A stretch of 64,000 nt of DNA from JAFEDN01 sp963697455. Its GTDB lineage: Bacteria; Pseudomonadota; Gammaproteobacteria; Coxiellales; Coxiellaceae. The position numbers were made by a program, and so were the translations under genes. The DNA lies in NCBI GenBank assembly GCA_963697455.1, contig CAVOOI010000007.1, forward strand, positions 1 to 64,000, written 5' to 3'. Each line of letters begins with the position of its first letter. Within the stretch, counting starts at the first letter, position 1. A model generated the notes under the pieces. The model was not told the origin of the DNA. It searched no databases and saw only the letters and a list, made by a program, of their open reading frames with translations. Below are positions 35,246-44,684 of the stretch, in pieces.

Positions 35246-35282
35246 AAAGCCCGTCATGCTCAACATGCCGGGCTTTTTTTTT
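35246..35282 (+). terminator. Intrinsic terminator/attenuator between precursor and DUF692 gene
   Basis: Stem AAAGCCCGTCATG, loop CTCAA, complement CATGCCGGGCTTT (one mismatch) and a run of T. It lies 23 bases after the precursor stop and 28 before the DUF692 ATG. Partial read-through would yield much precursor and little enzyme. Confidence 0.85.
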
Positions 35283-35310
35283 GTACGCCCGCGGTTTATG
35301 GGTATGAAAT

Positions 35311-36156
35311 ATGAAACAACGTCCTGATTTGGGATTTGGGTTGGGTCTACGTTCCACGCATTATCAAACAATTTTACAGGAACTCCCTGACGTAGATTGG
35401 TTTGAAATTTTGACGGAAAATTATATTGCTCCAGGTGGCAAACCGCTCAATTTTCTGGATAAAATTCGCGCTCATTATCCGATGGTCATGCATGGGGTCT
35501 CGCTGTCTATAGGCAGCACCGACCCGTTAGACTACGAATATTTAAACCAGGTTAAATTATTGGCGCAACGAATTGAGCCGCATTGGATTTCCGATCATCT
35601 TTGCTGGACGGGAGTCAATAAGCTCAATTTGCACGATTTATTACCGCTGCCTTACACCCAAGAAACGATCAACCATGTCGTTTCCCGTGTACGCCAAGTA
35701 CAGGATTTTTTACAACGTCGAATTTTATTGGAAAATGTTTCGAGTTACTTGACTTACAAACAGTCAGAAATGAGTGAATGGGAATTTTTAACTGCCATAG
35801 CCGAGCAAGCGGATTGTCTCATCCTATTAGATATCAATAATATTTATGTAAGTGCATTTAATCATCAATTTGATCCATTAACATATATTAATTACATTCC
35901 ACCGGAAAGAGTTTATCAATTCCATCTAGCGGGACACTCTCAATATGAGCACTACATTATAGATACTCATGATGCCCCGGTGATTGATTCAGTGTGGAAA
36001 CTGTATGCTGCCGCCGTGCGGCGTTTCGGCGCCGTTTCTACCATGATCGAGCGCGATGATAATATCCCGGAGTTGCCGGAATTGTTGGCTGAGTTGCGTC
36101 AAGCACGCGAAATTAAAGATTCTATTCAACAAGAAGGGCTGCAGCTTGCGAGATAA
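35311..36156 (+). CDS. DUF692 (MNIO) enzyme, BufB/MbnB-like
   Basis: A 281-aa TIM-barrel protein of the multinuclear non-haem iron oxidative enzyme family that modifies cysteines in RiPP precursors. Iron-ligand motifs seen in order: DWFEILTENY, MHGVSLSIG, WISDHLCW, HDLLPLPYT, LLENVSSY, LLDINNIYVSAFNH, FHLAGHS, DTHDAPV and IERDDNIPEL. It follows the Cys-rich precursor after a terminator and overlaps the DUF2063 gene by 11 bases. The family is certain; the substrate is inferred from neighbourhood. Confidence 0.93.
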   Translation: MKQRPDLGFGLGLRSTHYQTILQELPDVDWFEILTENYIAPGGKPLNFLDKIRAHYPMVMHGVSLSIGSTDPLDYEYLNQVKLLAQRIEPHWISDHLCWTGVNKLNLHDLLPLPYTQETINHVVSRVRQVQDFLQRRILLENVSSYLTYKQSEMSEWEFLTAIAEQADCLILLDINNIYVSAFNHQFDPLTYINYIPPERVYQFHLAGHSQYEHYIIDTHDAPVIDSVWKLYAAAVRRFGAVSTMIERDDNIPELPELLAELRQAREIKDSIQQEGLQLAR

Positions 36157-36940
36157 TTGGAAAAATCTACTGGAGTTACAGCAGGAATTCCAAGACTATA
36201 TTTTGGAGAATGCCCCAGCTATGTGCGCGGAGGTAGTCGCCACCCCTGAGGTTAGCGTAGAGACTCGCTTAGGTATTTATAGCTATGCTTATTCTGCGCG
36301 TTTGGTTGAAGTCCTTGAAGCGGACTTCACAGGATTGCAAGCTTTAGTGGGTGAAGAAGAGTTCCATCAACTGGGGCATGCTTATTTACAGGCGTACCCT
36401 TCAGTTTATCGCTCAGTCCGCTGGTTTGCTACTCATCTCACGAATTTTCTCCAGAATCAGGATCCGTATTGCCGGATTCCAGCCTTCGCTGAAATGGCCG
36501 AATTTGAATGGACATTGCAATATAGCTTAGACGCGGCTGATGGTAAAATTGCAACCGCGGCTGAAGTCATGCTGATTCCAGCGGAAAAATGGCCCGCAAT
36601 CCATTTAAACTTTCATCCATCATTACAGCGATTAGATCTGCAATGGAACGTAGCTTCGATCTGGCAAGCGGTTGAAGCTGACACGGAGATTCCCCAACTT
36701 CAGGAGGCAGGATGCCCGGCGCCGTGGGTGATTTGGCGGTCTGAGGATCAGCAAGTGTTATTTAAGTCTATGTCCATAGAAGAAGCCTGGGCGCTGGATA
36801 CTCTGGCCGCTGGTCACTCTTTCGACGAAATGTGCGAAGGTTTATGTGAATGGATAGATGAAGAACATGCTGGGCCGCATGCGGCGGGGTTATTAAAAAT
36901 TTGGCTTGATCACGGCATGATTTCCGAAGTAATTTATTAG
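36146..36940 (+). CDS. DUF2063 protein, BufC-like partner of the MNIO enzyme
   Basis: A 264-aa protein with an N-terminal helical DUF2063 domain (LQQEFQDYILENAP, then RLGIYSYAYSARLVEVLEADF and FATHLTNFLQ), followed by a second domain rich in Trp and acidic residues. DUF2063 partners recruit the precursor leader to DUF692 enzymes. The long frame opening at 36056 overlaps the upstream gene too far. I prefer the TTG at 36146, with AAGGG before it and giving an 11-base overlap. No closer ATG exists in frame. Confidence 0.85.
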   Translation: MRDNWKNLLELQQEFQDYILENAPAMCAEVVATPEVSVETRLGIYSYAYSARLVEVLEADFTGLQALVGEEEFHQLGHAYLQAYPSVYRSVRWFATHLTNFLQNQDPYCRIPAFAEMAEFEWTLQYSLDAADGKIATAAEVMLIPAEKWPAIHLNFHPSLQRLDLQWNVASIWQAVEADTEIPQLQEAGCPAPWVIWRSEDQQVLFKSMSIEEAWALDTLAAGHSFDEMCEGLCEWIDEEHAGPHAAGLLKIWLDHGMISEVIY

Positions 36941-36941
36941 T

Positions 36942-38333
36942 ATGATTAGAAGAATATTTTTAGGTTTTGGTTTATTGATTATTGTCACAATTCTGGCATT
37001 AGCGGGAATATTTTCTATCTTTATTCGTTCTGAGCAATTTAAGACTCAAGTTACTGAACAGATTCACCGGCAAACCGGGTTACAAGTCATTTTGCATGGC
37101 AAGACCAATTGGACCATGGTTCCGCGGCTAGGTCTGAGTTTTAACGACGTGGAAGTTATCCATCCACTGAGTTTTGATCCGCATTCAGTGGCAAAGGCAC
37201 AACAAGCCGAGATTTTTATCGCTTGGCAACCCTTGCGTTTTGGTCAAATCCAAATTCAGAAATTAATTTTTAACCGGTTTTCTTTAAGCTTCAGGCAAAG
37301 TTTTTCCAAAAATGTCGCGAGCATTGTAGCAGGAGGAGATGTGCAGATAGATGCCCCGTCTCAGCAGCTCGTGGTAGATAATCTGACTGTAGACAGTGGT
37401 GCGCTCCATGCGACCGGCAAAATATCCGGACAAGGGATTTTGCAAACGGCTGAGTTCGCAGGCCAACTTAAAATCACTCAATTAAGCGGCTTAACCGGCG
37501 CACTGCATAATTTAACCAATGCCGTCATTGATTTTCATCTCATGCCCAACCAAGCAATTTCCGGTAAATTTAATTGCGAGCTGTTGACTATAAACCGCTT
37601 CACGCTAAGTAATCTCTCTGCAAAATTTAATGTCCAGACTACGAATATTCTGATTAATGAGATTAAAGGCACGCTTGCGGGAGGTCTACTCACCGGGCAA
37701 ATGAATATCGAGCACATTAATGCTCTGCCACATTATGCAATCAATATGGAATTAGCGCATGGCGAATTGAGTAAACTGCTCGAATCGGGCATTTTACAGG
37801 GTCCGGCGGATATAACTGCTCAGTTAACCATGGAAGGGAATACTCAGCCCGCGATCCTCGCTAGTTTAAATGGCGCTACTAAATTAACTGCTTATAACGG
37901 TGTTTTAAATCATATTGATTTGCTAAAACAAATTCGTTCGGTTCGCCAGTTTTTACAAGTAAATTCCCAAACCGGTTCAGCTGGTAATTTAACCCATTTT
38001 ACTCAACTCACTGCCTCAGGAACCATTAAAAATGGATTATTTACCAACCGTGACTTCGTCTTACAGTCTCCTGATTTGCAAGCGACTGGCGCTGGAACAA
38101 TTAATATGATCGATCAGGAAATTAAGTACGCTGTTTCCGTGAGAGTGCAGGGGAAAATGTTAGGCAACGCTTATGACGTGAGCGCACCATTAACCATAAC
38201 CGGCACGCTCTCACATCCGCACGTCAAATTTGATTTTAGTTCCATGAGCATTTCCACCCAACCCAATTCAGACCAGATGAAGAAACTCGGCAAAGACGTC
38301 CACAATGAATTAAAAATCCTATTCGGACATTAA
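36942..38333 (+). CDS. AsmA-family protein
   Basis: A 463-aa protein anchored by one N-terminal helix (LLIIVTILALAGIFSIF), with the AsmA N-terminal block (TEQIHRQTGLQVILHGKTNW, PRLGLSFNDVEV) and the C-terminal block (LNGATKLTAYNGVLNHIDL, GTINMIDQEIKYAVSVRVQG). AsmA-like proteins form long hydrophobic grooves that bridge the periplasm and move phospholipids to the outer membrane. It starts one base after the DUF2063 gene, so it may share that transcript. Confidence 0.88.
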   Translation: MIRRIFLGFGLLIIVTILALAGIFSIFIRSEQFKTQVTEQIHRQTGLQVILHGKTNWTMVPRLGLSFNDVEVIHPLSFDPHSVAKAQQAEIFIAWQPLRFGQIQIQKLIFNRFSLSFRQSFSKNVASIVAGGDVQIDAPSQQLVVDNLTVDSGALHATGKISGQGILQTAEFAGQLKITQLSGLTGALHNLTNAVIDFHLMPNQAISGKFNCELLTINRFTLSNLSAKFNVQTTNILINEIKGTLAGGLLTGQMNIEHINALPHYAINMELAHGELSKLLESGILQGPADITAQLTMEGNTQPAILASLNGATKLTAYNGVLNHIDLLKQIRSVRQFLQVNSQTGSAGNLTHFTQLTASGTIKNGLFTNRDFVLQSPDLQATGAGTINMIDQEIKYAVSVRVQGKMLGNAYDVSAPLTITGTLSHPHVKFDFSSMSISTQPNSDQMKKLGKDVHNELKILFGH

Positions 38334-38397
38334 GGGCTGTCCCATTAAAAGTAATCTTCAGGATTGTATCCATTCACCACATAAATTTGCATACGCA

Positions 38398-38594
38398 GAA
38401 TGTCCAATTTTGCCCCAGGTTTGACGAAAAATTGGTCGAAGAAGCGGAGCATACACAGGTATGGTGAGCCGCATGCGGCGAACGCCCTGACAGGAGTCAG
38501 GGCAGTAGTGACTGAGCACTGAGGTTGCGCCAGGATGGCGAGCTGCTTAAATTGGCATAACAATTCGTCAAACCTGGGGCAAAAGTGGGCATTC
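38398..38594. repeat. 197-bp element with 31-bp terminal inverted repeats
   Basis: The ends at 38398-38428 and 38564-38594 are complementary over 31 bases with two mismatches and share TTTTGCCCCAGGTTTGACGA. The interior holds a small hairpin (GCCCTGA / TCAGGGC near 38490-38505) and no gene. It looks like a miniature inverted-repeat element placed between the AsmA-like gene and the tRNA gene. It accounts for most of the 332-bp gene-free gap. Confidence 0.85.
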
Positions 38595-38625
38595 CCCTCT
38601 ACATGGTGAATGATTACGATTGGCC

Positions 38626-38654
38626 TTGAATTGTATAACCGGGTAGTGTTAAAT
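38626..38654 (+). promoter_or_regulatory. Promoter of tRNA-Leu
   Basis: TTGAAT (38626-38631) and TTAAAT (38649-38654) with a 17-base spacer, 11 bases before the mature tRNA 5' end. The gene run tRNA-tig-clpP may begin here. Confidence 0.55.
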
Positions 38655-38665
38655 ACCTAAATTTA

Positions 38666-38747
<82 letters not shown>

Positions 38748-38773
38748 GTCATTGCAATGAGGTAGGTAAAATT

Positions 38774-40108
38774 ATGAAGGCTGAAGTAGTTAAATTAGAA
38801 GGTTTATCGCGGCGATTAAGCGTGGTAGTACCGGCGCAACGATTTCAAGAGGCTTATAAAGAGCGTTTAAAAGAAGTTGCCAAAAATGTGCGGATTCCAG
38901 GGTTTCGATCTGGGAAAATCCCCTTTGATGTCATTGAAAAAAAGTTTGGCAAAATTGTCATGGGCGATGTGGCCAGTGAATTGATGCAAGCGGGATTTCA
39001 GCAAGCGGTAACCGATAACCAGCTCAAAGTAGCCGGTTCACCCCGCGTGACGCCGGGCCCGATTGTTAAAGATCAAGATTTAAAGTTTGAAGTGGCTTTT
39101 GAAACCGTGCCGGAGATTAACTTAGCTGATTTTCATCAAGCCAAAGTTGAGAAATTCCAGGCTGAAGTGACTGAAGAAGATATGCAACGTATGCTGGGTA
39201 AATTACGCCGCCAGCACGCGCATTGGCATCCCGTGTCGCGGGCCGCCGCTCTAGAAGACCGAGTCAAAATTGATTTTGACGGATTTATTGACGGCAAACC
39301 ATTCCCAGGCGGCAGCGGTAAAGAATTTGTTTTAGAATTAGGTTCTCGGCAAATGATTCCGGGTTTTGAAGACGCCATTGTTGGAGCGGGCCCAGGAAAG
39401 GACCTCAGCATCGATGTGGTTTTCCCCAATGATTATCCCGCTACTCATTTAGCTGGTCAAAAAGCTGTATTTAAAGTGACAGTGCATGAAGTACAAGAAG
39501 CACACTTGCCGGATCTGGATGAAGCTTTTTTTACCCAGGTAGGCATTAAAAACGGCAATATCCATGATCTCCAGAAAAGATTACGTGACGACATGGAAAC
39601 GGAGCTGAAAAATCGTCTAGAGTCACGCATTAAAGACCAAGTGCTAGACCGTTTAATTGAATTAAATCCAATTGAAATTCCGCAATCTATGGTCGAAGAC
39701 GAAATCAAACAATTGCAAGAAATCGCTCGTCAACAGATCGCTTCGCAACCTGGTTGGAAGGGTAAAGATACCAAGAACATTCAATTGCCTCGTGATCCTT
39801 TCGTATCACAGGCAAGAAAACGTGTGGTATTAGGTTTATTGGTAGGTGAAGAAGTTAAACGCTTAGGCATAAAATCCGATAAAAATAAAGTTCGTGAAAA
39901 AATTAATGAGATGGTTGCAACGTCTGGCTATCACAATCCGGAAGAAATGGCGGCTTGGTACTATCAAAACAAACGGTTGCTGGCTGAAATTGAAACTCTG
40001 GTGTTAGAAGATCAGGTAGTAGAAAAATTATTAGCAGAGGCTCAAATCACCGAGAAAAAAATAACCTACCAGGAAGCATTTGCGGTTTCTAAAAATCAAA
40101 CTGAATGA
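38774..40108 (+). CDS. tig: Trigger factor
   Basis: A ribosome-bound chaperone and prolyl isomerase for nascent chains. The 444-aa protein has the ribosome-binding tail (FRSGKIPFDVIEKKFG around residue 43-58), the FKBP-type domain (DRVKIDFDGFIDGKPFPGG) and the helical C-terminal chaperone arms. The frame is open through the tRNA gene, but the correct start is the ATG at 38774 with GAGGTAG upstream. It heads tig-clpP. Confidence 0.98.
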   Translation: MKAEVVKLEGLSRRLSVVVPAQRFQEAYKERLKEVAKNVRIPGFRSGKIPFDVIEKKFGKIVMGDVASELMQAGFQQAVTDNQLKVAGSPRVTPGPIVKDQDLKFEVAFETVPEINLADFHQAKVEKFQAEVTEEDMQRMLGKLRRQHAHWHPVSRAAALEDRVKIDFDGFIDGKPFPGGSGKEFVLELGSRQMIPGFEDAIVGAGPGKDLSIDVVFPNDYPATHLAGQKAVFKVTVHEVQEAHLPDLDEAFFTQVGIKNGNIHDLQKRLRDDMETELKNRLESRIKDQVLDRLIELNPIEIPQSMVEDEIKQLQEIARQQIASQPGWKGKDTKNIQLPRDPFVSQARKRVVLGLLVGEEVKRLGIKSDKNKVREKINEMVATSGYHNPEEMAAWYYQNKRLLAEIETLVLEDQVVEKLLAEAQITEKKITYQEAFAVSKNQTE

Positions 40109-40121
40109 TAAGGGAAAATAA

Positions 40122-40727
40122 ATGAAACAATCAGTTATCACTAATAGTTTAGTACCTATGGTTGTCGAGCAGAGTGCTCGCGGTGAACGTGCCTATGATA
40201 TTTTTTCACGTTTATTAAAGGAACGAATTATTTTTTTAGTCGGTCCAATTGAGGAACATTCTGCAAACTTGATCGTTGCTCAATTACTATTCTTAGAATC
40301 AGAAAATGCTTCGAAGGATATCTCTCTCTATATTAATTCTCCCGGTGGCGCGGTAAATGCGGCATTCGCGATCTACGATACTATGCAATTTATAAAGCCC
40401 GCAGTCAGTACCTTATGCGTTGGCCAAGCCGCTAGTGCCGGCGCTTTGTTGTTGGCTGGGGGGGCCAAAGGTAAACGTTATTGCCTACCACATTCAACGG
40501 TTATGATTCACCAAGTTTTGGGTGGATTTCAGGGACAAGGTTCTGACATTCAAATCCACGCTCGTGAGACTCAACGGATGAGCGATCTGATCAATCAGCT
40601 GCTAGCAAAGCACACCGGCCAAAATGTTAAGCAAGTGGAAAAAGACACCAATCGTGACTTTTTCATGGATGCTCAACAGGCAATTAACTATGGTTTAATC
40701 GACAGCGTTTTTGAACAAAGGACTTAG
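40122..40727 (+). CDS. clpP: ATP-dependent Clp protease proteolytic subunit
   Basis: The 201-aa serine peptidase forms the ClpP barrel. The catalytic triad is visible: Ser in CVGQAASAGALLL, His in CLPHSTVMIHQ and Asp in EKDTNRDFFMDAQ. SPGGAVNAAFAIYDTM is also conserved. It lies 13 bases after tig. Between it and clpX is a large palindrome (40733-40870), which could change expression of clpX relative to clpP. Confidence 0.98.
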   Translation: MKQSVITNSLVPMVVEQSARGERAYDIFSRLLKERIIFLVGPIEEHSANLIVAQLLFLESENASKDISLYINSPGGAVNAAFAIYDTMQFIKPAVSTLCVGQAASAGALLLAGGAKGKRYCLPHSTVMIHQVLGGFQGQGSDIQIHARETQRMSDLINQLLAKHTGQNVKQVEKDTNRDFFMDAQQAINYGLIDSVFEQRT

Positions 40728-40732
40728 TTGAC

Positions 40733-40870
40733 GGGGTCAGGCCTGAAAATTTGACAATTCAAGCGGGGTCAGGCCTGAAAATTTGACATTGAATTTTTCA
40801 AAGTGTCATCAAAGTGTCAAATTTTCAGGCCTGACCCCGCTTGAATTGTCAAATTTTCAGGCCTGACCCC
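40733..40870. repeat. Perfect 138-bp palindrome made of four 24-bp units between clpP and clpX
   Basis: Units starting GGGGTCAGGCCTGAAAATTT lie at 40733-40756 and 40765-40788, and inverted at 40815-40838 and 40847-40870. The 56-base arms are perfectly complementary, and the spacer is 26 bases. Such REP-like units are known companions of REP-associated tyrosine transposases in gammaproteobacteria (family knowledge). The 25-bp repeats at 16006 and 17226 are weakly similar (GTGTCAAA...CAGGC.TGACCCC). Confidence 0.95.
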
Positions 40871-40942
40871 GCTTGAAAATCGTTAAAGGCGCCCATATTT
40901 ACAGGGAATGAAGCGCAGCTTCCTTTTATTATTAGAGAGGTT

Positions 40943-42208
40943 ATGATGAGCGGGGAAAAGCCTAAAACGTTATATTGTTCTTTTTGCGGTAAGAGCCAGA
41001 ACGAGGTTCGGAAGCTCATTGCCGGGCCTTCTGTATTCGTTTGTAACGAATGTGTCGCCTTATGTAATGATATAATTAAGGATGAAGAACGCTCGCAAGG
41101 TTCAGGGTTTGACTCAGAATTACCTAAGCCTCAGTATATCAAGCAAAAACTCAATGATTATGTGATTGGGCAAGAAATTGCAAAAAAGACTTTATCGGTT
41201 GCTGTATACAATCATTACAAGCGATTGCGCCATCAAATTGATCCAGCCCGCGATGTAGAGTTGGCAAAGAGCAATATTTTGCTGATTGGCCCAACCGGCT
41301 CTGGTAAAACTTTGTTAGCCCAAACGCTGGCAAAAGTACTGGATGTCCCTTTCGCAATCGCTGACGCCACCACCTTGACCGAGGCGGGCTATGTCGGAGA
41401 AGACGTTGAGAATATTATTCAAAAATTACTCCAGCGCTGTGACTATAGCGTTGAGAAAGCGCAACGCGGCATTATTTATATTGACGAAATTGATAAAATC
41501 GCCCGCAAAAGCGAAAGCCCTTCTTTAACTCGAGACGTCTCGGGTGAAGGGGTGCAGCAAGCTTTACTCAAACTTATTGAAGGAACGGTGGCCTCAATCC
41601 CTCCTCAAGGTGGTCGTAAACATCCTCAACAAGAATATTTGCAAGTGGACACCTCCAACATTTTATTTATTTGCGGCGGCGCATTTGCTGATTTACCACG
41701 GATTATCCAACAGCGGACCGACACCAGCAGTATTGGGTTTGGGGCTAAAGTAAAAGATAAAGAAGTCCCTTCCGCCAACACTGAATTGATGCGTTTGGTC
41801 GAGCCTGAAGATCTGATGAAGTTTGGATTAATTCCAGAGTTTGTTGGCCGTTTGCCGGTGGTGGCGGTTTTAGAAGAACTCAATCAAGCAGCCCTTATTC
41901 AAATTTTAACTGAGCCCAAAAATGCACTGACCAAGCAGTATCAGAAACTATTTGCGTTAGAAGGGGTGGAATTGGAGTTTAGAGACCCTGCTTTGGAAGC
42001 GATTGCCATGCAAGCCATTAAGCGTAAATCCGGCGCGCGCGGATTACGTTCTATAGTCGAACAGAAATTGTTAGACGTAATGTACGAATTACCGGCTATG
42101 ACTGGCTTGCAAAAAGTAATAGTAGACGAGAACGTTATTAACCAAGATGCAAAACCAATCTACGTTTATGAACATCAAAATGATGTGCGTAAATTAGTTG
42201 GGGAGTAG
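40943..42208 (+). CDS. clpX: ATP-dependent Clp protease ATP-binding subunit ClpX
   Basis: The 421-aa unfoldase feeds substrates to ClpP. It has the N-terminal zinc-binding domain (LYCSFCGKSQ ... VCNECVALC), Walker A GPTGSGKTLLAQ, Walker B IIYIDEIDKI, the pore loop GYVGEDVE and the ClpP-contact IGF loop (SSIGFGAK). Two adjacent ATG codons (40943 and 40946) follow AGAGAGG; the second has the better spacing. lon begins 20 bases downstream. Confidence 0.98.
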   Translation: MMSGEKPKTLYCSFCGKSQNEVRKLIAGPSVFVCNECVALCNDIIKDEERSQGSGFDSELPKPQYIKQKLNDYVIGQEIAKKTLSVAVYNHYKRLRHQIDPARDVELAKSNILLIGPTGSGKTLLAQTLAKVLDVPFAIADATTLTEAGYVGEDVENIIQKLLQRCDYSVEKAQRGIIYIDEIDKIARKSESPSLTRDVSGEGVQQALLKLIEGTVASIPPQGGRKHPQQEYLQVDTSNILFICGGAFADLPRIIQQRTDTSSIGFGAKVKDKEVPSANTELMRLVEPEDLMKFGLIPEFVGRLPVVAVLEELNQAALIQILTEPKNALTKQYQKLFALEGVELEFRDPALEAIAMQAIKRKSGARGLRSIVEQKLLDVMYELPAMTGLQKVIVDENVINQDAKPIYVYEHQNDVRKLVGE

Positions 42209-42228
42209 TCATTTAGAGAGGAATACAC

Positions 42229-44659
42229 ATGCAAGAAACTAAACCGAATGACACGCAAAATGTTTTTCCGCTATTACCTTTGCGGGATGTGGTAATTTTT
42301 CCACATATGGTTATTCCATTATTTGTAGGCCGGGCAGAATCGATCAAAGCATTAGAAGCGGCTATGGCCCAGGATAAACAAATTTTTTTAACTGCGCAGA
42401 AGGACGCGGCGGTTGATGTGCCTACAACCGGTGATTTGTACGAGATTGGCGCCCTGGCCACAGTTTTGCAGTTACTACATTTACCCGATGGCACTGTTAA
42501 AGTATTAGTTGAAGGTGTGCAGCGCGGAAAAATACGCGCAATTAATTACTGAAAATGGTTATTTAGCGGCTGAATTAGAGCTGATAACTGATGTCGGCGC
42601 GTTAGAAGATACTGAAATTGTAGTGTTGATGCGTAGCATCCTGACCCAATTTGAGGAATTGATTAAATTAAATAAAAAAATCCCGACTGAATTGCTCACC
42701 TCTCTGCGCAATATCGAAAATCCGGGTACTTTAGCTGACAATATTGCCGCGCATTTAAGTATTAAAATTTCTTCTCGCCAAGATATCCTGAATCGGATTA
42801 ATATTCGGGAACGGTTGGAATTGTTACATAAACTGTTAAGCGAAGAGTTGGATTTAGTTGAAGTGGAAAAACGTGTGCAGGGACGGGTTAAGCAACAAGT
42901 TGAGAAAAGCCAACGTCAATATTATTTGAGCGAGAAAATTAAAGCCATTCAAAAAGAGCTTGGTGAAATGGAAGAGGGCGGCGGTTCTTCCGATGAAATT
43001 AAGGAGTTGCAAAAGAAAATTGCGGAAGCGCAAATGCCGCCTGAGGCAAAAGAAAAAGCGGATGCCGAACTAAACAAATTAAAAATGATGTCGCCGATGT
43101 CCGCTGAGGCCACGGTGAGCCGCAATTATTTAGACATGCTGATTCAGGTGCCGTGGACCAAGCGCAGTAAAACGCTTCATGATCTAGAAAAAGCCGAAGC
43201 GATTCTAGATGCCGACCATTATGGCTTAAAAGAAGTGAAGGAACGCATTCTTGAATATTTGGCGGTGCAGCAACGAGTCAAAAAAATGCGGGGCCCGATT
43301 TTATGTTTAGTGGGCCCGCCGGGCGTTGGTAAAACCTCATTGGGGCAGTCTATCGCCAATGCCACAGGCCGTGAATTTGTGCGTATTTCTTTAGGCGGAG
43401 TTCGCGATGAAGCCGAAATCCGCGGACATCGGCGCACTTATATCGGCGCTTTACCAGGTAAAATTATTCAGAAGCTTTGCAAAGTTAAAGTGCGTAATCC
43501 GTTATTTATGTTGGATGAAGTAGATAAAATGGCTATGGATTTCCGGGGTGATCCCGCTTCCGCATTACTGGAAGTATTAGATCCCGAACAAAATTTTGCT
43601 TTTAACGACCATTATTTAGAAGTAGATTATGATTTATCTGATGTGATGTTTATCGCCACCGCTAACTCCATGGATATTCCAATCCCACTGTTGGACCGGA
43701 TGGAGGTCATTCGTTTGGCAGGTTATACAGAACAAGAGAAATTAAATATCGCTAAACGCTATTTAGTACCGCGGCAAATCAAACGCAGCGGCCTGAAGAA
43801 AAAAGAATTGACCTTCACTGACGGTGCGATCTTGGAAATTGTGCAAAACTACACCCGGGAAGCGGGCGTTCGCAACTTAGATCGTGAAATATCTAAATTA
43901 TGCCGTAAAGTGGTAAAGGACATCATTCTCAAGAAACACCAGAAAAAAGTGTTGATTACCCGCCGCAGTATTGAAAAATATTTAGGTGTTAAACGTTTCC
44001 GCTTTGGTCTGGCCGAAAGTGAGAACCAAATTGGGCAAGTAACCGGATTGGCTTGGACCGAGGTGGGTGGTGAATTATTGACTATTGAAGCACAAGTCGT
44101 TCCGGGCAAGGGGAAGTCTCTACAAACCGGCCGTTTGGGAGATGTGATGCAAGAATCTATCCAAGCTGCAATGACGGTAGTGAGAAGTCGTTCTGAAATG
44201 TTTGGCATTGAAGCCGACTTTTATCAAGAACACGACTTCCATGTCCACGTGCCTGAAGGTGCAACCCCTAAAGACGGCCCGAGCGCGGGTATTGCTATGT
44301 GCACAGCTTTGGTTTCTGCACTAACCAGAATTCCAGTGCGCGCCGATGTGGCGATGACTGGGGAAATTACTTTGCGAGGTAAAGTTCTACCGATCGGCGG
44401 GCTTAAGGAAAAACTGTTAGCTGCGTTGCGTGGTGGAATTAAGACCGTCATCATACCTGAGGAAAATCGCAAAGACTTGAAAGATATTCCCCATGAAGTA
44501 CTCCATGCAGTGCAAATTCATCCGGTGCAGTGGATAGATGAGGTATTACAAATAGCGCTGACGAGTATGCCGGAGCCTTTAATTAAAGTAGATGTACCGC
44601 GAATGGTGGCAGAAAAAGAAAAGAAATCTAAGCGCCAAGCCGGAAGCAGCACGCATTAG
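42229..44659 (+). CDS. lon: ATP-dependent protease Lon, interrupted by a +1 frameshift
   Basis: The first frame (42229-42552) encodes the start of the Lon N-domain (FPLLPLRDVVIFPHMVIPLF) and ends prematurely after GVQRGKIRAINY. The second frame, starting within 42509, carries the remainder with Walker A GPPGVGKTS, Walker B LFMLDEVDKM, catalytic Ser in KDGPSAGIAM and Lys in GLKEKLLAALRGGIK, to 44659. Removing one A from the run AAAAA at 42528-42532 joins them as GK-YAQLITENGYLAAEL and gives an 809-aa protein, the usual Lon length. It is either a homopolymer sequencing error or a recent mutation. Confidence 0.93.
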
Positions 44660-44684
44660 CTCGCTACCGTCTAGGAGTATCAAT

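Noticed and set aside
40733..40870. Regularly repeated 24-bp units looking like a small CRISPR array
   Set aside because: The units are two direct and two inverted copies forming one perfect palindrome, the spacers are 8 and 26 bases with mirrored sequence, and no cas genes are near.
42509..44659. A separate N-truncated Lon gene, or programmed frameshifting
   Set aside because: The start at 42509 is inside the coding region of the first frame without a ribosome site, and the five-A run with no stimulatory structure is short for programmed slippage; error or mutation is simpler.
44592..44684. Upstream extension of pmbA
   Set aside because: It overlaps the 3' end of lon and has no family similarity; the ATG at 44685 follows TAGGAG.
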